This document shows, piece by piece, positions 58,406 through 64,000 of a stretch of 64,000 nucleotides of DNA. This DNA is from Deltaproteobacteria bacterium. Lineage in GTDB: Bacteria; Desulfobacterota; Desulfobaccia; Desulfobaccales; 0-14-0-80-60-11. A program made the position numbers and the translations under genes. The stretch lies in contig JASEFS010000009.1 in assembly GCA_030018495.1 (NCBI GenBank), forward strand, positions 1-64,000, written 5' to 3'. The first letter of the stretch is position 1. Every line of letters begins with the position of its first letter. Under the pieces are notes generated by a model. The model did not search any database. It had not been told where the DNA came from and worked only from the letters and a program-made list of their open reading frames with translations.

Positions 58406-60137
58406 GCGGCCACCCCGAATCTTGAGGAAAAGTTTTTGGAACTTTTATAGCCATTTGCACTTCTTGTGCCACTCCCGGCCGTTGCTCCCAAGCCAGTTCC
58501 TCAAGCGCCTGCCGGAAAATCGCGGCCATCCGGTGCAAACCTTTATAAGCCCGGACCAGGCGCCGTGCCAGAGGGACAACCTGAGTTTCCATATGTCGCC
58601 GTTGCTCCTGAAAAAAGAATTCGACCAAAGAGGCGATCTCAGGAAATTCTACCGCCAATCGCCTGAGATTGAGATCTATGCCGGCAAAGATTTCCATTTT
58701 CTGCTGTAGCCCTGACAAAACCGCCGGACTGCTCTCCGCCGATTTGCTTATCTGGCGCGCCGCGGCTGCGCCTTGGGCAGCCAGGCTCATGATCTCCGGC
58801 AGGGCGTCTCGGCCGGCGCGGCCCCACAGGTCGCCCCGGGGAGGCAGATAGTGTCTTGAAATTATGTTTCTGACCCAGTCGCGCACCCCCGCCGACGAGC
58901 CTGCCTCGTAATCCAGCAGCCGCCCCCAAGCCAGACGATGGACCCAAAGCCAAAAATTCCTCCCGCTGAGCTTCCGGTGCACCATGGGCAGGTATGTTTG
59001 GTAGCCGAGGGGATCTATTCGGGAGAAATAAATATTGAGGTAATCGCAGTTAAACATCCCTGCGAGCCTATCCGCTGACCTTTTCTCCAGGAGGTGCAGC
59101 CCGCAGGCCGCCACTGCCTCCGGGGTGACCACGGCCTGGCAGCGGGGGTGGGCACATGGCGAGAGGCAGGGATGGCAGTCGAGTTCGGGTTCAATGACAA
59201 TATGACCGTTGCCCGCGGGGCCGGTGTCCAGAGCCCGGGCCGATGCCAGGAAAAGGGCCAGCACCGGCGTGCCCACCGCCGCCGCCAGGTGCATGGGCCC
59301 GGTGTCGTTGGTCAGCAGAAGGTCCAGCCGTTTGAGATACGCACCCAGAACCGCAAGTGGCGTGCGTCCCTGGTATTGCGTAACTTCCCCTGGGGGCAGC
59401 AATGATCGGATCGCCTCTCCCAGCGGCGCTTCTCCGGAGCTGCCGAATATGAAAAAATGGCAGGGACGCGCCTTCCTGAGGAGGCGCGCGGTGTGGGCGA
59501 AATTTGCCGCCGGCCACCGCCTCTGCGGCTGGCTGGCCCCAGGCAGCAGCCCCACCAGGGCCCTGCCCGGCGTTAACCCAAGAGCTTGGATAGCACCGTC
59601 GGCTTCGGCCTGAGCTGCCGGGGAAATATTAACCTCAAGACCTCGCCCGTCCGGCTTGAGTCCTGCCTCTCTGACAAAGATATCCGCCAGGTTGAACGGG
59701 TTGGCCTGGCGGGCCTTGGACACCACCAAACCGTAGCCGGCCCAGGGAGAAGAGGTAAACCCTCCCCTGGCCTTGTCCACCGCAAAACCCCGGAGTTCCC
59801 GACCCCTGGCCGCGCAGGCCAGAATGCCGCCCAAAATAGTCGGAGTTAAATTAACAACCATATCCGGTCGGCGTGAAAGATTCTCCTCGAACCATCTGCA
59901 TAACAACTGAAAAGCCTCCGGCCATTTGCCGCTTTGTTCCAGGGCGGCCGCCAGCGTCAGGCTGGGAAACAGGAACAGACGGTCCACGCCGGGGAGCAGC
60001 CGCGCCGGTTCTTCGAAAACGTCCAGCGCCAACAGGGTAATCCGGGCCGTGGGATAAGCCTTCCGTAAACCGCGCAAAACCGCGCTCGCCTGTATCAGGT
60101 CCCCCAGCCGCATGAGGTTGACCACCAGAATTTCCAT
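58386..60137 (-). CDS. GT9-family glycosyltransferase with long C-terminal extension
   Basis: ATG 60137 gives the family start MEILVVNLMRLGDLIQASAVLRGLRKAYP; 583 residues. The GT9 (heptosyltransferase) fold spans about 1-350. ALVGLLPGASQPQRRWPAANF forms the donor-site entry and LLLTNDTGPMHLAAAVGTPVLALF the GT9 hallmark. A Cys-rich loop (CHPCLSPCAHPRC) follows. The last 230 residues are a helical extension with no recognised domain. It is preceded by a CgeB-like gene at one base and may transfer a sugar to flagellin or LPS. Confidence 0.82.
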   Translation of the reverse strand: MEILVVNLMRLGDLIQASAVLRGLRKAYPTARITLLALDVFEEPARLLPGVDRLFLFPSLTLAAALEQSGKWPEAFQLLCRWFEENLSRRPDMVVNLTPTILGGILACAARGRELRGFAVDKARGGFTSSPWAGYGLVVSKARQANPFNLADIFVREAGLKPDGRGLEVNISPAAQAEADGAIQALGLTPGRALVGLLPGASQPQRRWPAANFAHTARLLRKARPCHFFIFGSSGEAPLGEAIRSLLPPGEVTQYQGRTPLAVLGAYLKRLDLLLTNDTGPMHLAAAVGTPVLALFLASARALDTGPAGNGHIVIEPELDCHPCLSPCAHPRCQAVVTPEAVAACGLHLLEKRSADRLAGMFNCDYLNIYFSRIDPLGYQTYLPMVHRKLSGRNFWLWVHRLAWGRLLDYEAGSSAGVRDWVRNIISRHYLPPRGDLWGRAGRDALPEIMSLAAQGAAAARQISKSAESSPAVLSGLQQKMEIFAGIDLNLRRLAVEFPEIASLVEFFFQEQRRHMETQVVPLARRLVRAYKGLHRMAAIFRQALEELAWEQRPGVAQEVQMAIKVPKTFPQDSGWPHAGDYQ

Positions 60138-60138
60138 G

Positions 60139-61917
60139 TCAAAACCTGCCCCGCTCAAGCCCCTGGCCGAACTCATGCAATAGCCATAATAATGCCTCAG
60201 GTTCAGTGAGCGGGGCCTCTCCGGCCTTCAGGTGCTCCACCAAATCGCTTAATTCCGTGGTTCCTTCCGGAGCCCGGGCCAGCACCGCCTGCACCGGATG
60301 GTCCGGCGGAAACTGCCGCCGCAGCCGGCTCAGGGCATCTTCCCGCGGGGGTCGTCGGGGCAGAGCGTCCGGGAAAAAACCTGCAATCACAGTCAGCGCC
60401 TCTTCCATGCGCTGGGTGTAAGTGTGCTCCCGAAGACAGCGCTCCCGCCCTTGGGCGGCGACCCGGCGGCGCTCATCCCCATGCGTCAGGAAATAGCCGA
60501 TCTTATCCCTGGCTTCGGACAAGCTGGAAAATACCCCCAGTTCCTCCTCGGGCTCAAAAAACCTGGGCAACTGCGCCCGCCGGTCCACCAACTGAAACCC
60601 GCCCGCCGCGGCGATGTCGAACACCCGGGGATTGAGATAATCGCCCTCCGGATTTATCCCCGCATAAAACGGAGACGAGTGCAGGTTGAGGTTTATTAGG
60701 CTGGCGTTGAAGATTTTGACCGCCTGGTCCGCGGACACCCGCTCCCCGCCATTTTGGATGGCCGCGGCCAGAGGCCCCTTGAGGTTCCAGTCCGAGCCCC
60801 AAATTTTGAAATCCAAATCCAAAAAACCTTGAAAAAACTCCTGGCGGTTGCGATATCCCGCGCCCACAAAGGCCAGGGCCGCGCCATAGCGCCGCTTTTC
60901 CTCCGGGCTCAGGGACAGGGGCCGGTAGACCTCCGGGTCCGCAGCCAGCGGCAAAAAAGCCGCATTCTTGACCCCCGCTTTCCTGAGTTCTTCCAGGAAT
61001 GGTTCTTCTTGCAGGGTAAAAAATACGTCCACCTGGGGGGCCAGGTCCCGCCAGTAGGGAAACACCTGAAAATCCTCCACGAACCAATAGGCCGCCAAAA
61101 CGCCCTCGGACTTGAGGGCGCCCAGAAGCTCAGGGGTCACCGGAGCCTGGGCCAGGCAAAGCACCAGGTCGGGACGCATCTCCCTGACTTTGCTCAGCAG
61201 GATTTCTCCCAGAAATTTCAGCCAATCGCGGGTGAACCGGTTCAGCCTGCCCTGGTCCTTGGTCATGCCGGCCAAAGCCTGATGGCCTCCGTAAAAAGGC
61301 GAAAAGTCGAGGAGCTCGGCATCATGGCCTGAGTTCTTAAAGCCACGGGCTGCATAGCGGGCAATAGGCAGGGAGCCGCCGTAAAGCGGTGATACGACCA
61401 GAATTTTGAGCGGCCCAAGTGTTTCTTTGACCCCCGCAAGAAAATCGGCCAAACGCCGGTAGAGTTCGGGGGCCAGACGGCGGCTGGGTCCGTGCTCCAG
61501 GAGCCTGGCCGGCCGCGGCAGGCCGCTGAAATCCTGCCCGACCCTGAGCCGGTTTTCGACCAAAAGTATTGTCAGGTCATTGGTTTCAAGTGCCAATCTG
61601 GCTACCGCGAGAGAAGGCTCCACCACCCAAGCCTGTTGCCCCTCTTTTAGCAGCGGCAGGACATGATAGCCCAGACCCAGCCCGAAAATCACCAGGGGCT
61701 CATCTTCTCCCAGGACTTGCGCCTTGTACCAGTCTTCCCCCTCTTTTACCGGGTCGTAAGGAGAATGCAGCCGCCGCCGGCCCACCTGCAGGTATGGCCT
61801 GCCCCGGCGGGAAGGCGCCAGCCTATAGTCCGTCGGCACCTGGGCCTGGAAAATTTTTCTGGCCAACGCCGGATTGCTTTTTTCAAGGGCTCCTAAATTT
61901 TCCTCCCACACCGTCAT
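60139..61917 (-). CDS. Maf-like/CgeB-like glycosyltransferase fusion
   Basis: A 592-residue protein with AGAGGCGA before ATG 61917. The N-terminal 170 residues have LVIFGLGLGYHVLPLL, resembling the motility accessory factor (Maf) family. The middle and C-terminal part (about 170-510) is CgeB/GT4-like: LVVSPLYGGSLPIARYAARGFKNSGHDAE, FNASLINLNLH, NPRVFDIAAAGGFQLVD and REHTYTQRMEEAL. A family of this layout decorates flagellin in several bacteria, so a flagellin or surface glycan role is inferred. It neighbours GT9 genes on both sides. Confidence 0.75.
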   Translation of the reverse strand: MTVWEENLGALEKSNPALARKIFQAQVPTDYRLAPSRRGRPYLQVGRRRLHSPYDPVKEGEDWYKAQVLGEDEPLVIFGLGLGYHVLPLLKEGQQAWVVEPSLAVARLALETNDLTILLVENRLRVGQDFSGLPRPARLLEHGPSRRLAPELYRRLADFLAGVKETLGPLKILVVSPLYGGSLPIARYAARGFKNSGHDAELLDFSPFYGGHQALAGMTKDQGRLNRFTRDWLKFLGEILLSKVREMRPDLVLCLAQAPVTPELLGALKSEGVLAAYWFVEDFQVFPYWRDLAPQVDVFFTLQEEPFLEELRKAGVKNAAFLPLAADPEVYRPLSLSPEEKRRYGAALAFVGAGYRNRQEFFQGFLDLDFKIWGSDWNLKGPLAAAIQNGGERVSADQAVKIFNASLINLNLHSSPFYAGINPEGDYLNPRVFDIAAAGGFQLVDRRAQLPRFFEPEEELGVFSSLSEARDKIGYFLTHGDERRRVAAQGRERCLREHTYTQRMEEALTVIAGFFPDALPRRPPREDALSRLRRQFPPDHPVQAVLARAPEGTTELSDLVEHLKAGEAPLTEPEALLWLLHEFGQGLERGRF

Positions 61918-61942
61918 TATCGCCTCTGCCTGATTCCCTTTG

Positions 61943-63379
61943 TTAAACGAATTTTTCCAGTTCTTCCCTCAGCACCTTCTTCACTTTTTGCATCACTACC
62001 TGAACCGGCGGCTCCATCTCTTTCCAGGCCGTTTGACTTGCCAGGGTCTTTTCAAAGGCCCAAAGCGGCACCAGGGCCTGCCGCACTGCCGGAGCAACGG
62101 CAACCGCCCCGTTGCGCAACGCCCCTGCCAGACGCTGCAAGTTCCTTCTGTCCGCAAGTGAGAGAGAAGCCGCTTGCAAAGGCAGAGGCTGCAACCCGCC
62201 TCCCAGTACCTGGGCGCCTGCCACGCGGTAGGCCTGTCCCACCAGGTCGGCCCAGACCAGGTGCCTTCCGGCTCGTACTTCATAGCGGACCCCGAAGGAT
62301 TCCATGGCAGTGCGATAAACTCTTACCCCCGGATATTTTTCATCCGGGAATTCTCCCTGGCCGCAAGCCGCGCTCGCCACCTCGGCCGCCAATTTCGGGG
62401 GGATCATGGTGCGGCAGACCGGTTCCGGACAGCCGGGCCCGGCTTCCGCGCAGGGGTGGCACGGAGGCTCGGCTTGGACGACCCACTGTTCGGGCCCGTA
62501 TGGCCCGGTTTCAAAGCAGCTGGCCGGCCCCAAAAAAATTCCCACCACCTTGGTGCCCATGGCCGCGGCCAGATGCAGGGTTCCGGTATCACCGCTGATC
62601 AACAGGTCCGCCTGCTTTAGCCGCTCCGTCAACTCCGAAAGCGTGGTGATCCCTTGCAGATTGGTCACCCGCTCCCGCCACGAAGGCGGCAGAGACCGGA
62701 TCAGGCTCTCCCCCAAACCGCGCTCCTCCGCAGTTCCTGTCAGCCAGATTCTTGCCCCCAAAGTTTCGATCAGCCGGCCGGCCAGTTCCGCATAAAAAGT
62801 TAATGGCCAGGTGCGCTTCGGATGCCTGGTGGCCGTTTGCATGGCGATAAGCGGCTCTCGTGATGCGGCAGGCGGCGGGGTTGTTTCCGGCACCGTCGCC
62901 GGCGGAGCCAGATGGCGGAACATGTCGCTTAAGTGAATCCGGTTGAACACCCGGGCGTGGACCAGTCCATATACGTAAGCCAGCCAGGGTTCCCGCCAGA
63001 CCTCCCGGCCGCCGGCTGCGGGCCGGCAGCCGACGACCGGAACCCCCAGGAGATAAGCTATGAGAAGGGAAAGACGCGAAAAATTGAGATTATAAACAAT
63101 GTCGAACTTCCTGCTTTTTAAATTCTCGACAGCCCGGCTGAGAATATTATAGGCCTCGCCGGCTCGGCCGGGCGCCAGTTGCGCCGCCTTTTCCAGGTCA
63201 AGCCCTGAAAGTCCGTCGATTTCAGGTCCAAAACCTGCCAGATCATGCAACTTCTCATCTGACAAAAGACTGAGTTGCGCCCCTGGATACGCCCGGCGCA
63301 ACTGTCTTAGCAGCGGCCAGGTTTGGACCAGGTCCCCCAGGCGGGCCAGTTGGATAACCAGTACATGCCGGGGGGTCAA
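61943..63379 (-). CDS. GT9-family glycosyltransferase
   Basis: A 478-residue protein with the GT9 start HVLVIQLARLGDLVQTWPLLRQLRRAYP and the hallmark LLISGDTGTLHLAAAMGTKVVGIFLGPA near residue 265. A Cys-rich loop (CHPCAEAGPGCPEPVC) corresponds to that of the downstream GT9 gene. The C-terminal 130 residues are an extra helical region (APAVRQALVPLWAFEKTLASQ). It is coupled to the partial CgeB-like gene upstream by an ATGA overlap. It is probably a paralogue of the gene at 58386. Confidence 0.82.
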   Translation of the reverse strand: MTPRHVLVIQLARLGDLVQTWPLLRQLRRAYPGAQLSLLSDEKLHDLAGFGPEIDGLSGLDLEKAAQLAPGRAGEAYNILSRAVENLKSRKFDIVYNLNFSRLSLLIAYLLGVPVVGCRPAAGGREVWREPWLAYVYGLVHARVFNRIHLSDMFRHLAPPATVPETTPPPAASREPLIAMQTATRHPKRTWPLTFYAELAGRLIETLGARIWLTGTAEERGLGESLIRSLPPSWRERVTNLQGITTLSELTERLKQADLLISGDTGTLHLAAAMGTKVVGIFLGPASCFETGPYGPEQWVVQAEPPCHPCAEAGPGCPEPVCRTMIPPKLAAEVASAACGQGEFPDEKYPGVRVYRTAMESFGVRYEVRAGRHLVWADLVGQAYRVAGAQVLGGGLQPLPLQAASLSLADRRNLQRLAGALRNGAVAVAPAVRQALVPLWAFEKTLASQTAWKEMEPPVQVVMQKVKKVLREELEKFV

Positions 63380-64000
63380 ACCGTCCTCCGGATGATGTCC
63401 ACCATGGTTCTCAGCCGGTGCTTGTAAGTGTGTTCGGCTAGTATTCGCCGCCGCCCCCGGGAGACGATCTCATTTCTGTCTCTGTCTGCCTTTAAATAAT
63501 AGCGGGTTAATTCCGGAATTTCCCCCGGATGGCGGTAGCAAATGATTTCTCGACCCACCTGAAACAATTCGTCCAGTTGCGGTTTAAAATCCGTTAACAA
63601 AAACCCCCCCGCAGCCGGTGCGTCAAAAACCCGCTGATTGACCGCAGCCTTCATCTGCAAACTGGTGACATTGAAATTTACGGCCGTGGCTCCATAGACC
63701 AGCGGCAGCTCGTCAAAATAATTGACTTCCGGCCGCAGCCTAAAAGGCCCCCCGGTCAATTGTCGCCAGCCGGGATCGCCGTAAATCACCGGCTTAAAGG
63801 GGGCCAATTGTTCGACGCACCCCAGGCGGTGAACCCGGGTGGCCTCCCAGATGATAGCGGCTCCCAGGTCGGTGCGCTCGGTATGACTGAGCCCCGCGAT
63901 AAGCGGGTGCCCGGCCAAGTCCTCCTTCTCCGCCACATCCTTGAAAGGGCGGAAGGGCTTGTCGAGATAGGCTTGGGTCAGTCTCTGAAAAAGCCGTTCA
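63376..64000 (-). CDS. CgeB-like glycosyltransferase, C-terminal part (runs off right edge)
   Basis: The frame is open from 63999 down to the stop at 63376, about 207 residues, with no start inside the window that must be used; a GTG at 63936 is internal. It aligns with the C-terminus of the Maf/CgeB-like protein at 60139: TAVNFNVTSLQMK, NQRVFDAPAAGGFLLTD, LAEHTYKHRLRTMVDII. The two CgeB-like genes each precede a GT9 gene, so the pair appears duplicated. Confidence 0.75.
   Translation of the reverse strand, partial: ERLFQRLTQAYLDKPFRPFKDVAEKEDLAGHPLIAGLSHTERTDLGAAIIWEATRVHRLGCVEQLAPFKPVIYGDPGWRQLTGGPFRLRPEVNYFDELPLVYGATAVNFNVTSLQMKAAVNQRVFDAPAAGGFLLTDFKPQLDELFQVGREIICYRHPGEIPELTRYYLKADRDRNEIVSRGRRRILAEHTYKHRLRTMVDIIRRTV

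Noticed and set aside
1-64000. CRISPR arrays, rRNA, tRNA or insertion sequences
   Set aside because: No regularly spaced direct repeats with unique spacers, no RNA gene signatures and no transposase frames were seen on reading both strands.

Overview
The window looks like chromosomal DNA of a GC-rich anaerobic deltaproteobacterium (Desulfobacterota; a sulfate reducer or acetate/C1 metaboliser of the Desulfobacca/Syntrophobacter kind is my best guess). This rests on an HdrA-type flavoprotein, a Wolinella-type fumarate reductase/succinate dehydrogenase, and a Wood-Ljungdahl set (cooS, metF, metV, fhs) next to an NfnAB-type transhydrogenase. No tRNA, rRNA or CRISPR was seen.

Layout. 1-516: start of an hdrA-like gene running off the left edge. 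853-20133: a phage-derived structural cassette, all on the minus strand. Read 5' to 3' it runs terminase small and large subunits, DUF935 portal, lipoprotein, Mu gpI-like protease, decoration protein, Mu gpT-like capsid, small membrane proteins, gp36/gp37-like connector proteins, tail tube, two overlapping chaperone-like genes, a very short tape measure, and large distal tail proteins. I see no integrase, transposase, replication, repressor or endolysin gene. Upstream, two paralogous Xis/AlpA-like HTH genes diverge from an operator-rich spacer, followed by a CheY-like response regulator. A gene transfer agent-like or otherwise domesticated particle is a live hypothesis.

21806-27695: housekeeping block ftsH, folP, cdaA, ybbR, uppP. 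27982-31360: frdC-frdA-frdB. 31382-37229: mixed small operons (TlpA-like thioredoxin, flavoprotein, hotdog thioesterase, rpoZ, DRG-like TGS GTPase), including a probable UGA-containing dual-CxxC small selenoprotein at 34435-34608 that conventional ORF calling splits. 37395-48613: envelope and redox genes (TolC-like, sugar epimerase, SPOR protein, a GldA/F/G-like ABC system with a DUF4340 protein, surE, bamD-trxB, trxA).

48793-57393: C1 block. cooS and metV-metF are on the minus strand; fhs and nfnA-nfnB are on the plus strand. Together these would link CO/formate/methyl-THF chemistry to ferredoxin and NAD(P)H pools. 57474-64000: minus-strand glycosylation island with two alternating CgeB-like/GT9 pairs and two small proteins, possibly for flagellin modification.

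Several intergenic repeat families cut across the window: heptanucleotide tandem tracts, a CTTTGCG-type element, and hairpin repeats. They occur both inside the phage cassette and between host genes, which suggests the cassette has been resident for a long time. Family names are from recognition of the translated sequence; no search was run.
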